Of a DNA stretch of 64,000 bases, positions 1 through 8,308 are shown one piece after another. The DNA is from Hymenobacter gummosus (GTDB lineage: Bacteria > Bacteroidota > Bacteroidia > Cytophagales > Hymenobacteraceae): positions 62,001-126,000 of the forward strand of contig NZ_RXOF01000004.1 of assembly GCF_003970915.1 (NCBI RefSeq). The letters are read 5' to 3'. The notes beneath the pieces were generated by a model, which saw nothing but the letters and a program-made list of their open reading frames with translations, searched no databases and was not told where the DNA came from. Position 1 is the first letter of the stretch; the number at the start of each line of letters is the position of its first letter. The position numbers were made by a program, and so were the translations under genes.

Positions 1-1052
1 TGCTCGGCGCGGGCGGCGGCCAGGGGCACTTTCCAGTCCACATCGAGCACGTCGAGGGCCGGCAGCGGGTATACCAGGTAGCCCGACAGCACCACGTTGC
101 GCGCCACCCAGGGCAACGCCAGCCCGCCGGCCAGGGCCAGCGGCGGCAGCCAAGTGCGCAGCCCGCTTTGCCCCGCGCGCCCGGCCCACACGGCGCCCAG
201 GCCCAGCAGCAGCACCGGCGCGGCCGAGAGCTTGATGGTCACGGCCCAGGCGGTGAGCAGCACCAGCAGCAGCCGCTCGGCTTCCGAAGCCCGGCCCGGC
301 GGCTGCTGGGCAAAGCGGCAGAACAGCAGCCCCAGCAGCGCCGCCGTGGTGGTATCGGTGGTGGGCGACGACAGCCAGACCTGAAACCCGTAGAGCAGCG
401 CCAGCAGCAGCAGCAGCGGTGCCCAGGCCGCGCGGGCGTCGGGCTGCTGGCCGGCCAGCACGGCGCGCCCGGCGGCCACGGCCAGCACGGCGTACAGGTA
501 AGAGCTGAGCGCGTACGCCGGGCCGCCGGGCGTAGCGGCCCGCAGCAGGGCCAGCAGCAGGTAGAAGCTGGAGTTGAAGGCCAGACGTCCGTGCAGGTTG
601 CCCAGGCCGGGCACGGCCGCAAACCGCTCCGTCCACTGCAGGGTCTGCAGCTGGTACAGGCCGGCGTCGTAGTTGGTGGGCGGCTGGGCGGCAAAAGTCA
701 GCACCCAGGCCAGCAGCAGAAATAGCAGTGCGGCGCCCAGCCACCCGGCGGCCCGCCAGCGCCAAGGCCCGGTGCAGCGCAGCACGGCCGCCACAGCCCG
801 GCGGTTCAGCACCAGTACCAGTGCCGTGCACAGGCCGAATAGCAGCTGCGACCTGCCATCGATGGGCCCCTGCAGGGAGTAGAGCTGCAGGGCGGCCGTG
901 AGCAGGGCCGCGCCGGCCAAACTCAGCCACTCCGGCGCGGGTAGCTCCGTCGCTCCGCCCACGCCCAGCCGGGCGGCCAGCCGGTAGGCCCCCACCCCGA
1001 GCCCGACGGTGCCCAGAGCCGCAACCAACCAAATGAACAGGACGAGTATCAT
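1..1052 (-). CDS. Polytopic membrane protein, LIC_10190-like (partial)
   Basis: Reading the minus strand from an ATG at 1052 gives about 350 uninterrupted codons that run off the left edge, so the C-terminus is missing. The protein starts with a hydrophobic segment (MILVLFIWLVAALG) and has several further Leu/Ala-rich membrane helices. Around residues 125-160 is a soluble loop with NYDAGLYQLQTLQW and then PGLGNLHGRLAFNSSFY. An acidic first loop followed by this kind of motif is typical of the LIC_10190-type membrane proteins, which resemble GT-C glycosyltransferases. A role in envelope polysaccharide synthesis is inference. It diverges from the lipoprotein gene at 1162. The family name is from memory and moderately sure; the membrane topology is clear. 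Confidence 0.65.
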   Translation of the reverse strand, partial: MILVLFIWLVAALGTVGLGVGAYRLAARLGVGGATELPAPEWLSLAGAALLTAALQLYSLQGPIDGRSQLLFGLCTALVLVLNRRAVAAVLRCTGPWRWRAAGWLGAALLFLLLAWVLTFAAQPPTNYDAGLYQLQTLQWTERFAAVPGLGNLHGRLAFNSSFYLLLALLRAATPGGPAYALSSYLYAVLAVAAGRAVLAGQQPDARAAWAPLLLLLALLYGFQVWLSSPTTDTTTAALLGLLFCRFAQQPPGRASEAERLLLVLLTAWAVTIKLSAAPVLLLGLGAVWAGRAGQSGLRTWLPPLALAGGLALPWVARNVVLSGYLVYPLPALDVLDVDWKVPLAAARAE

Positions 1053-1161
1053 TGCCGCAAAGGTGCCGAAAACGGGCGCTGCGGCCAATGTGCTTCGAAC
1101 ACCGGCCCATTTTTTGGATATTGGCTGATTCTTTCTCCTCCCCCCTCTTCTACTTTCTTTT

Positions 1162-2091
1162 ATGTTCCGTCTTTTCTCACCCCGCCTGCTGCCCGTGGTC
1201 ATGCTGCTGGCGGCCGGGGCGTGTACGGCGCCGCGCGCCATTACGCACTCGGGTAAGGTTACGCCCCAGGGCCAGTTCAAGGTTGGCGGCAACATGGGCT
1301 TCAACGTGGGCACGGCCTCCGTCGGCAAAATCACCACGGCGGCCAAGGACCTGGTGAAGCAGGCCATCAACCGTGACTCCATCCGCTACGAAGAGGGCTT
1401 CGACCGGGTGCAGACGGCCGCCCTGGCCTACGTGCTCGACCCCACGGCCGCCACGTCCGACTTGTACGTGCGCTACGGCCTGCTCAAGCGCGTCGACGTG
1501 GGCTACAAGTACTCCTTCGGGGCGCACAGCTTCGACGCGATGTACCAGTTTATGGGCCCGCTGGGCACGCCCGAGAAGCCCCAGGGCCAGGACGGCGCCA
1601 TGTACGGCAGCGCGGGCCTGCAGTTCTCCACCCAGAAAGTGAAGCTGCCCGGCATTCCGTTTCTGGAAGAAACCAGCGACATTCTGGGCTTTAGCGCCAA
1701 ACGCATCGATTTGCTGGTACCGGTGGTGTTCAGCCACTCCTTCGGGCCGGAGGAGCAGATTGGCAACGTGTCGTACGGGCTCGTGTACAGCCACACTTTC
1801 CTTAAGTACGGGTTCGAGCCGGGCAAAATCTTCAACTACATCCCCGGCTCCAACCGCGTGCTCGACCGGGTGCCGAGCCTGATGGAGCGCCGCAGCTTCG
1901 GGGCCTTGGGCGGCTTCGTGAACCTGAAGCTGGGCTACCGCTACGCCTACGTGGTGCCCGCCCTGGCCATCTACTACCAGAATTTTGGCAAGTACCAGCT
2001 GCTCAACAACAAGCAGGCCCGCATCAAGGGCCTGACCATCTTGCCCACCATCGGCCTGCAGTTCCGCATCCCGGCCGGCAAGAACCGGTAG
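1162..2091 (+). CDS. Outer-membrane lipoprotein, possible beta-barrel
   Basis: 309 residues. The N-terminus is a lipoprotein signal (FRLFSPRLLPVVMLLAAGAC, lipobox Cys near residue 21). The rest alternates aromatic and small residues, with repeated strands such as DLYVRYGLLKRVDVGYKY and GYRYAYVVPALAIYYQNF, ending in a strand-like tail (TIGLQFRIPAG). This looks like a small outer-membrane barrel or a lipidated barrel-like protein. I do not recognise a named family. The chosen ATG follows a pyrimidine-rich leader. It stands alone: the upstream gene diverges, and downstream lie a palindromic repeat and an opposite-strand gene. Confidence 0.75.
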   Translation: MFRLFSPRLLPVVMLLAAGACTAPRAITHSGKVTPQGQFKVGGNMGFNVGTASVGKITTAAKDLVKQAINRDSIRYEEGFDRVQTAALAYVLDPTAATSDLYVRYGLLKRVDVGYKYSFGAHSFDAMYQFMGPLGTPEKPQGQDGAMYGSAGLQFSTQKVKLPGIPFLEETSDILGFSAKRIDLLVPVVFSHSFGPEEQIGNVSYGLVYSHTFLKYGFEPGKIFNYIPGSNRVLDRVPSLMERRSFGALGGFVNLKLGYRYAYVVPALAIYYQNFGKYQLLNNKQARIKGLTILPTIGLQFRIPAGKNR

Positions 2092-2116
2092 GCGGCCCGA
2101 GCTTAGCGGCTAAGCT

Positions 2117-2244
2117 AGAACGTCATTCTGAGCAAAGCGAAGAATCTCGCGTGCTGACGCCGGATAGTTATTTTCTCGTTGAACGAGGATGTTACTATCT
2201 GGCCAAACACGCGAGATTCTTCGCTTTGCTCCGAATGACGTTCT
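2117..2244. repeat. Palindromic repeat, FALLRMT/ERSEGS family, copy 1
   Basis: Imperfect inverted repeat of 128 bp between convergent genes. The arms begin AGAACGTCATTCTGAGCAAA and continue through GCGAAGAATCTCGCGTG, with about one mismatch between them. The centre carries smaller inverted pieces (GATAGTTA against TTACTATC, and CTCGTTgaACGAG). Translation of such arms gives the peptide FFALLRMT, a familiar source of spurious ORFs. It probably forms a long hairpin in RNA and may end transcription from both sides. Confidence 0.85.
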
Positions 2245-2268
2245 GTTGGTATTCGGTTGTTGAGTTTG

Positions 2269-2871
2269 CTAGCGCAGTTGCCCGTCCTGCTGCTGATAGT
2301 CTTCCGACAGCACCCGGTATCGGTCGAAGATGGAGCGCACGGCGCGGCGCATGACGATGGACGCCTGGCTGCCCTGGCGGGCCGTCACGTTGGAGGCGTA
2401 GCCCTGCCACACGGCGCGGCCGTTTTTGTGGTCGATGAGGGTGATGAGCAGGGTGCCGTCGTTGAGCAGGTAGCGTACCCGGTCGTAGCCCTGCCGCTCG
2501 TCGGAGGGCGTGTCCTCGTCTTCCACCACTTCCTTGCGCATCCACTGGGTCAGCTCCTGCTGGTTGTAGCCGGTGAAGCGCATGGCCCCGTCGAACACGC
2601 GGTAGGAAATCAGCAGGTCGGGCCGGCGCTGGTTGAGCTTGTAGCCCTGGGCGCGCAGGTGGGTCTGGATGGCGTCGCGCACGGTTTCGTCCAGGGCCGC
2701 GGCGCTGTCCCGGGCCGCCCCATCGACGCCCTGCAGGAAGGCGAAGGTGCGGTAGTGACGAAAGTTGCCGGCGTAGCTGTAATCCGACTCGATACGGCCT
2801 TCGCGGGCCGTAAAACAGCCGCTTAGCAGCAGGGGCAGGGCGGCGAAGGCAGCAGTAACGGTCCGTCTCAT
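2269..2871 (-). CDS. DUF4136 domain lipoprotein
   Basis: 200 residues with a clear lipoprotein signal (FAALPLLLSGC, lipobox Cys near 19). The mature part matches the DUF4136 pattern: SDYSYAGNFRHYRTFAF at the start, a middle stretch with AIQTHLRAQGYKLNQRRPDL, and a basic C-terminal section with GTLLITLIDHKNGRAVWQG. DUF4136 proteins are small envelope lipoproteins of unknown function. It is transcribed away from xdhA, with about 160 bp between the two starts. No partner gene is evident. Confidence 0.8.
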   Translation of the reverse strand: MRRTVTAAFAALPLLLSGCFTAREGRIESDYSYAGNFRHYRTFAFLQGVDGAARDSAAALDETVRDAIQTHLRAQGYKLNQRRPDLLISYRVFDGAMRFTGYNQQELTQWMRKEVVEDEDTPSDERQGYDRVRYLLNDGTLLITLIDHKNGRAVWQGYASNVTARQGSQASIVMRRAVRSIFDRYRVLSEDYQQQDGQLR

Positions 2872-3032
2872 AGGCGCAGCGCGGGCGGTTAGGGTTTTAG
2901 GGTCAGAAGTTACTCAATATTTCGACTTACGTAGTAAATCTACTTTCTGATTTCCAAAGTTTAACCTCAACGGCCCGGGCGGGCCACGGGAATTACTATA
3001 TTGCTGGTCCGCCTGCCCCGGGCGCCTTTTCT

Positions 3033-4505
3033 ATGCTCCAGTTTTACCTCAACGACCAGCTCGTCCGGCCTACCCACCGGGCCGGCAGCACCCTGCTCGA
3101 CTACATCCGCTACCAGCAGCACCTGACGGGCACCAAAATCGGCTGCCGCGAGGGCGACTGCGGCGCCTGCACCGTGCTGGTGGGCGAGCTGCAGCCCGCC
3201 AGCGGCGCGGTGCGCTACCAGACCATGACCTCCTGCCTGACTCCGCTGGGCAACGCCCACGGCCGCCACATCGTGACGGTGGAGGGCCTCGGCCGGCCAG
3301 ACGGGGGCCTTACGCCGGTGCAGCAGGCCATTGTGGCCGAGGGCGGCACCCAGTGCGGCTTCTGCACCCCGGGCTTCGTTGTGTCCTTGACCGGGCACTG
3401 CCTGGGCGGCGCGGCCACCGCCGAAGCCGCCCGCGCCAGCATCGACGGCAATATCTGCCGCTGCACGGGCTACAAGTCCTTGGAGCGGGCCGCCGACCAG
3501 CTCACCGCCCAGCTGCTCACCCGCGACGCGGCCCCCGAGCGGCTAGCCTGGCTGATGGAGCAGGGCTACGTGCCGGCCTACTTCCGGCAGATGCCCGGGC
3601 GCCTGGCCGAGCTGCGCCGCGCCACCCTGGCCGACGTAGCCGCCCGCACCGGCGGCCAGCTGCCCGACCCAAATGCGCCGGCCGTAACGCCGCCCCTCAC
3701 CTACCTGCTCGGCGGCGGTACCGACCTGCTGGTGCAGCGCGCCGACGACGTGCTGGCCGCCGAGGTGCAGCTGCTCTACGGCCACCAGGAGCGGTGTTTT
3801 ATACGCGCAGAGGCCGACGGGCGCATCAGCCTGGGCGCGGCTACCACGGTAGAAGACTTGCGCAGCTCCGAGCTGCTGCTAAGCCGCTTCCCGCGCCTGC
3901 GCCGCCACCTGAAGCTGGTGTCGAGCACGCCCATCCGCAACATGGCCACCGTGGCTGGCAACTTCGTCAATGCCTCCCCCATCGGCGACCTGACCATTTT
4001 CTTCCTGGCCCTCGATGCCCGGCTGACCCTGCAAAATGCCGCCGGCCAGACGCGCCAACTGCCCCTGCGCGAGCTGTACCGCGGCTACAAGCAGCTTAAC
4101 CGCCAGCCCGACGAGCAGCTGGTGGAAATCAGCTTCCAGCCGCCCGCCGAGGGGGAAGTGTTCAACTTCGAGAAAGTCAGTAAGCGCACCCACCTCGACA
4201 TTGCCAGCGTGAACTCGGCCGCCCGCCTGCGGGTAGCTGAGGGCATCATCCGGGAAGCGCACCTGTCGGCCGGGGGCGTGGGTTCGACGCCGCTGTACCT
4301 GCGCCGCACCTCGGAGTGGCTGGCTGGCCAGCCGCTCAGCGCCGATACGCTGCGCGAAGCCAACGCGCTGGCCCAGCAGGAAATCAGCCCCATCAGCGAC
4401 GCCCGCGGCACCGAGCAGTACAAGCGCCTGCTGCTGCGCCAGCTGCTGTACGCGCATTTCCTGGAGCATTTCCCGCAGCAATTGACGCTGCAGGCGCTGC
4501 TGTAG
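3033..4505 (+). CDS. xdhA: Xanthine dehydrogenase small subunit (FeS/FAD)
   Basis: 490 residues carrying the electron-transfer half of a bacterial xanthine dehydrogenase, which oxidises hypoxanthine and xanthine to urate. Residues 1-150 hold two 2Fe-2S clusters: a plant-type set at Cys38, 43, 46 and 68 (GCREGDCGACTV) and a helical-domain set at Cys108, 111, 142 and 144 (CGFCTPGF, GNICRCTGY). From about 225 follows the FAD-binding domain (YLLGGGTDLLVQ, then STPIRNMATVAGNFVNASP) and a C-terminal CO-dehydrogenase flavoprotein-like part. Length and domain order are normal. The large subunit gene follows after a 183-bp inverted-repeat element; xdhC lies 3.8 kb on. Confidence 0.95.
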   Translation: MLQFYLNDQLVRPTHRAGSTLLDYIRYQQHLTGTKIGCREGDCGACTVLVGELQPASGAVRYQTMTSCLTPLGNAHGRHIVTVEGLGRPDGGLTPVQQAIVAEGGTQCGFCTPGFVVSLTGHCLGGAATAEAARASIDGNICRCTGYKSLERAADQLTAQLLTRDAAPERLAWLMEQGYVPAYFRQMPGRLAELRRATLADVAARTGGQLPDPNAPAVTPPLTYLLGGGTDLLVQRADDVLAAEVQLLYGHQERCFIRAEADGRISLGAATTVEDLRSSELLLSRFPRLRRHLKLVSSTPIRNMATVAGNFVNASPIGDLTIFFLALDARLTLQNAAGQTRQLPLRELYRGYKQLNRQPDEQLVEISFQPPAEGEVFNFEKVSKRTHLDIASVNSAARLRVAEGIIREAHLSAGGVGSTPLYLRRTSEWLAGQPLSADTLREANALAQQEISPISDARGTEQYKRLLLRQLLYAHFLEHFPQQLTLQALL

Positions 4506-4512
4506 CCCACAG

Positions 4513-4695
4513 CTGGCGCCGGTTTAGCCGTCGAAGACGGCGTAACCGGTGCCTGGCATAAGGCAGGCTTTCAGCCTGCGGGCAGCGCCCAGCCGACTCC
4601 ACCCGGCTCCGACGCGGCAACGTTCGACGCAGGCTGAAAGCCTGCTTTATTTCCGGCACCGGTTACGCTGGCTGCGCCAGCTAAACCGGCGCCAG
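4513..4695. repeat. Nested inverted-repeat element, copy 1 (in xdh operon)
   Basis: A 183-bp element fills almost the whole gap between xdhA and xdhB. Its ends are perfect inverted repeats (CTGGCGCCGGTTTAG against CTAAACCGGCGCCAG). Each arm contains its own small hairpins: GCCGTCgaaGACGGC on the left, GCTGGCgcaGCCAGC at the same place on the right, and GCAGGCtttcaGCCTGC on both sides. A second copy lies at 42163-42343. There is no coding capacity of its own. It is most like a non-autonomous mobile palindrome. Confidence 0.9.
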
Positions 4696-4711
4696 CCCTT
4701 CCTCCCTTCCC

Positions 4712-7018
4712 ATGCACAACCTCGACGCTGCCGGCCACGTGCGCGGCGAATCCCAGTACCTCGACGATATTCCCACCCAGCGCGGCACCCTGCACGCGGC
4801 CGTGTACGGTTCCCCCCTGGCCCACGGCGTACTCGATGGCCTGAACCTGGCGGCGGCCCGCCGCGCCCCCGGCGTGGTGCGAATTCTTACGGCCGAGGAC
4901 ATTCCGGGCGAAAACCAGATTGGCGGCATCGTGCCCGACGAACCCCTGCTGGCCGAGGGCCACGTGCACTTCCAGGGCCAACCGGTGGCGCTGGTGCTGG
5001 CCGAAACCGAGGCCCAGGCCCGCGCCGCCGTCAAGCTGATTGAAGCCGACATTACCCCGCTGCCCGTCATAACCGACCCGCGGGTGGCCGCCGCCCAGAA
5101 CGAGCTGATTGTGCCCCCGCGCACCTTCCGCCTCGGTGACCCGGCCGCCGCCTGGGCCGAGTGCGCCCACATCATCGAGGGCACGGCCGAAAACGGCGGG
5201 CAGGAGCACCTCTACATCGAGACGCAGGGCGCCTACGCCTACCCCACCGACGGCGGCGGGGTGCGGGTGCACTCCTCCACCCAGGGCCCGACGGCCGTGC
5301 AGCGCCACACGGCGCGGGTGCTGGGCCTGGGCATGCACAAGGTGGAGGTGGACGTGGTGCGGCTCGGCGGCGGCTTCGGCGGCAAGGAAGACCAGGCTAC
5401 CACCTGGGGCGCCCTGGCCGCGCTGGCCGCCCACGTGCTGCGCAAGCCCGTGAAGCTGGTGCTGCCCCGCCACGACGATTTGCGCATGACCGGCAAGCGC
5501 CACCCCTACTCCTCCGACTTCCGGCTGGGCCTCTCGGCCGACCTGAAGCTGCTGGCCTACGAGGTGACCTTTTACCAGAACGCCGGCGCCGCGGCCGACC
5601 TCTCCCCGGCCGTGCTGGAGCGCACCCTGTTTCACGCCTGCAATACCTACTTCGTACCGAACGTGCGGGCTACGGCCTACAGCTGCCGGACGAATCTGCC
5701 GCCCAACACCGCCTTCCGGGGCTTCGGCGGGCCGCAGGGCATGTTCGTTATCGAGTCGGCCATTGCGCAGGCGGCCGAGCAGCTGGGCGTGCCGGCCTAC
5801 GAAATTCAGCGCCGCAACCTGCTGCAGGACGGGCAGGTGTTTCCCTACGGGCAGCGCGTGGACGACTGCAACGCTACCCAGAGCTGGCAGACGGCCGAGG
5901 AGAAATTCGGGCTGGAAGGCTGGCAGCGCGAGGTCGACGCCTTCAACGCCGAAAACCACACCCGCAAGCGCGGACTGGCGGTAATGCCCATTTGCTTCGG
6001 CATCTCCTTCACCAAAACGGCCATGAACCAGGCCCGGGCGCTGGTGCACATTTACACCGACGGCTCGGTGGGCATCAGCACCGGGGCGGTGGAAATGGGC
6101 CAGGGCGTGAATACCAAGATGATTCAGGTGGCTGCCCGCACCCTCGGCATTAGTGCCAAGCGGGTGCGCATCGAGGCCACCAACACCACCCGCGTGGCCA
6201 ATACCTCGCCCTCGGCCGCCTCGGCCACCGCCGACCTCAACGGCAAGGCCGTGGAGCTGGCCTGCCGGGAGCTGCGCGCCCGCCTTATGCGCCACGCCGC
6301 CGACGAGCTGAAGCTGGAGTACGAGGGCCTGGAAATCCGCGACGAGCAGGTGCTGGCTGCCGGCAAGCCCGCCGAAACCGACTGGGAAAAGCTGGTGTCG
6401 TCGGCGTACTGGAAGCGGGTGAGCCTGACGGAAAACGCCCACTACGCCACGCCCGACCTGTGGTTCGACCAGACCCAGGAAAAGGGCCACCCCTTCGCCT
6501 ACCACGTCTACGGCACGGCGCTGGTGCAGGCCACCGTGGACGTGCTGCGCGGCACCTACGACCTCGACGCGGTGCGGCTGGTGCACGACTTCGGCCAGAG
6601 CTTCACCCCGGGCATCGACCGGGGGCAGATTGAGGGCGGGCTGGTGCAGGGCCTGGGCTGGATGACCATGGAGGAGCTGCTGTACAACGAGGACGGCCGC
6701 CTGCTCAGCAACGCCCTGAGCACCTACAAAGTCCCGGACATCTACAGCGTGCCGCCGGTCCTCGACGTAGAATTCCTGGAAACGCCGGGCCACCCCAACG
6801 CCATTCTGCGGGCCAAGGCCGTGGGCGAACCGCCGCTGATGTACGGACTGGGCGCCTACTTCGCCATCCGCAACGCCGTGCGCGCCTTCCGCCCGGCCGC
6901 CCGGCCGGCCTTCTCCGCCCCCATCACGCCCGAGAAGGTGCTGCTAGCCCTGCACGGCCCGCTGCTGCCCCAGCCGCCCGCTCCCGCGGCCGCCGCTGCC
7001 ACCGTAACCGCGCAGTAG
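4712..7018 (+). CDS. xdhB: Xanthine dehydrogenase molybdopterin subunit
   Basis: 768 residues, the usual length for the separate molybdenum subunit that binds purine and performs the hydroxylation. It begins like other members (DAAGHVRGESQYLDDIP). Cofactor-binding loops are seen at about 219 (GGGFGGKEDQ) and 335 (FRGFGGPQG). GAVEMGQGVNTKM lies near 452, and the active-site glutamate sits in AVGEPPLMYG near residue 706. The enzyme needs a sulfurated Mo cofactor, which fits an xdhC gene nearby. The start is only 17 bp after the inverted-repeat element, so the element has become the 5' context of this gene. A 26-bp perfect hairpin lies just after the stop. Confidence 0.95.
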   Translation: MHNLDAAGHVRGESQYLDDIPTQRGTLHAAVYGSPLAHGVLDGLNLAAARRAPGVVRILTAEDIPGENQIGGIVPDEPLLAEGHVHFQGQPVALVLAETEAQARAAVKLIEADITPLPVITDPRVAAAQNELIVPPRTFRLGDPAAAWAECAHIIEGTAENGGQEHLYIETQGAYAYPTDGGGVRVHSSTQGPTAVQRHTARVLGLGMHKVEVDVVRLGGGFGGKEDQATTWGALAALAAHVLRKPVKLVLPRHDDLRMTGKRHPYSSDFRLGLSADLKLLAYEVTFYQNAGAAADLSPAVLERTLFHACNTYFVPNVRATAYSCRTNLPPNTAFRGFGGPQGMFVIESAIAQAAEQLGVPAYEIQRRNLLQDGQVFPYGQRVDDCNATQSWQTAEEKFGLEGWQREVDAFNAENHTRKRGLAVMPICFGISFTKTAMNQARALVHIYTDGSVGISTGAVEMGQGVNTKMIQVAARTLGISAKRVRIEATNTTRVANTSPSAASATADLNGKAVELACRELRARLMRHAADELKLEYEGLEIRDEQVLAAGKPAETDWEKLVSSAYWKRVSLTENAHYATPDLWFDQTQEKGHPFAYHVYGTALVQATVDVLRGTYDLDAVRLVHDFGQSFTPGIDRGQIEGGLVQGLGWMTMEELLYNEDGRLLSNALSTYKVPDIYSVPPVLDVEFLETPGHPNAILRAKAVGEPPLMYGLGAYFAIRNAVRAFRPAARPAFSAPITPEKVLLALHGPLLPQPPAPAAAAATVTAQ

Positions 7019-7024
7019 AACCGC

Positions 7025-7081
7025 CCTGCAAACGTCCGCGCCCGTCAGCACTGACTGCTGACGGGCGCGGACGTTTGCAGG
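7025..7081. terminator. Perfect 26-bp stem hairpin after xdhB
   Basis: Arms 7025-7050 and 7056-7081 are perfect inverted complements with a five-base loop (CTGAC). It lies between two convergent genes and begins 7 bp after the xdhB stop. There is no long T-run, so it may act as a bidirectional, weakly intrinsic terminator or an RNA-stabilising end. Confidence 0.7.
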
Positions 7082-7150
7082 AATGCCCCGATGGTAGTTT
7101 GCCTTATCCGTTGCCAGTACGGTGGCCGGGCAAACTGCCCCCTACTTGGC

Positions 7151-8116
7151 TTAGAACCGCCGCGTCAGCGTCAGCACGCCGCCCGAAGGCTCGGCCGGGG
7201 AGCTGTAGCTGCCCACCTCAACCGTGGTGCGCGGCTGCGTGGTCTTGGGGCCCCACAGATTCCAGGCGCCCAGCACCGCGGTGGCCGTGCCCAACCCGAC
7301 GTTCAGGAAGGATACCGCCTTTTTCGACTCGTTGTAGCTGTGACCATCGTAGCTGCGCGAGTTGTCCTCAATCAGCACGATGGTACCCAGCGCGGCCTGG
7401 CCCAGGCCCGAGGCCAGCCCAACCACCGCCAGGCCTTTGCTCGGCCGGCCGCTCATGGCCCGGCTGGCATTAAGGGCCGCCAGCGGCGCGTTCAGTCCGC
7501 TCCACGCGGCCGTGCCCGCCCCGTATGCGCCCGACACGTAGTTGTTGGAGGGCGGCCGGGGGTAGCCGTAGGTGGGCTGAATCATGGCGCATTCTTCCAG
7601 GCTCAGGCCCGATTGTGCCACCCAGGCGGCCAGCTCCGGGCTGCGCATGTCGCGGATGTAGTCGTACTGGTGGGCAGCGTTGACGCGCTCGGCCAGGGCC
7701 CGGCCGCCGGTTTGCTCCACCAGGTAGCCCACGGCGCAGATGCGGCCGGCTCCGTCGATAAAGCAGGGGCGGCGCTGCCCGGGGTACTGCTCATTGCGCG
7801 GAAACACGCCCGCCGTGCGGTAGCGGTGCAGGTAATTGAGCAGGGTGGCGCGGCGGCGCTGCTGCTCAGCGGGCAGGTGCTGCACGTTGCGGCCGCGCAG
7901 CAGGGCTTCGGCGTAGGCCAGGTGGGTGGCAATGCGGGTGGCTTCGTCATCGGCGGCCCCGGGCGCGCGGCCGAAGCGCGTCTGGAAGCTGGCGTTGCCC
8001 AGCACCGGGTTGATGAAATCGGTGGCGGCGGACGTGAGGGGCCGGCTGGGCCAGAACAGCCAGCCCAGGCCGGCCAGCAGCACGCCCAGGGCGCTGCGGA
8101 GTAAAAAAGTGCTCAT
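7151..8116 (-). CDS. Membrane-anchored protein with LEEC-type domain
   Basis: 321 residues from the ATG at 8116. A longer in-frame extension exists upstream but would overlap the divergent xdhC start and has unlikely composition. The N-terminus (STFLLRSALGVLLAGLGWLF) is a membrane anchor or signal. Residues about 95-200 hold a domain with YLHRYRTAGVFPRN, RPCFIDGAGRICAVGYLV and SGLSLEECAMIQPTYGY. The same domain occurs in the lipoprotein at 10054-10587. I know this motif from Bacteroidota and myxobacterial hypothetical proteins but not its function. The C-terminal 120 residues contain two further hydrophobic stretches (VVGLASGLGQAALGTIVLI and FLNVGLGTATAVLGAW). Confidence 0.75.
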   Translation of the reverse strand: MSTFLLRSALGVLLAGLGWLFWPSRPLTSAATDFINPVLGNASFQTRFGRAPGAADDEATRIATHLAYAEALLRGRNVQHLPAEQQRRRATLLNYLHRYRTAGVFPRNEQYPGQRRPCFIDGAGRICAVGYLVEQTGGRALAERVNAAHQYDYIRDMRSPELAAWVAQSGLSLEECAMIQPTYGYPRPPSNNYVSGAYGAGTAAWSGLNAPLAALNASRAMSGRPSKGLAVVGLASGLGQAALGTIVLIEDNSRSYDGHSYNESKKAVSFLNVGLGTATAVLGAWNLWGPKTTQPRTTVEVGSYSSPAEPSGGVLTLTRRF

Positions 8117-8308
8117 GCTACCTGCGGGAAAAATGAAACTACTAACGACTACTCCCGCCGCGGCCATTTTTTTGGCGGGCCGGCCGGGCTTTGGGAGGAG
8201 TAAGCCACGGGCCCCGCAGGTTGCACGCCCCGGCGCCGGAGTTAGCCGCCAGGGCGAAATTCCGCCCCGTACCAGCCTGTTTTTCGGGCAGTAAGTGCTT
8301 TCTTGCAA

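Noticed and set aside
2151-2354. Small ORF with FFALLRMT
   Set aside because: Produced by the palindromic repeat at 2117-2244.
4549-4659. Short ORFs in both directions in the xdhA-xdhB gap
   Set aside because: They are translations of the inverted-repeat element (QAFSLR and RLRRLNRRQ type peptides).
4571-6793. Minus-strand open frame of 740 codons opposite xdhB
   Set aside because: Same shadow effect; xdhB has full family motifs.
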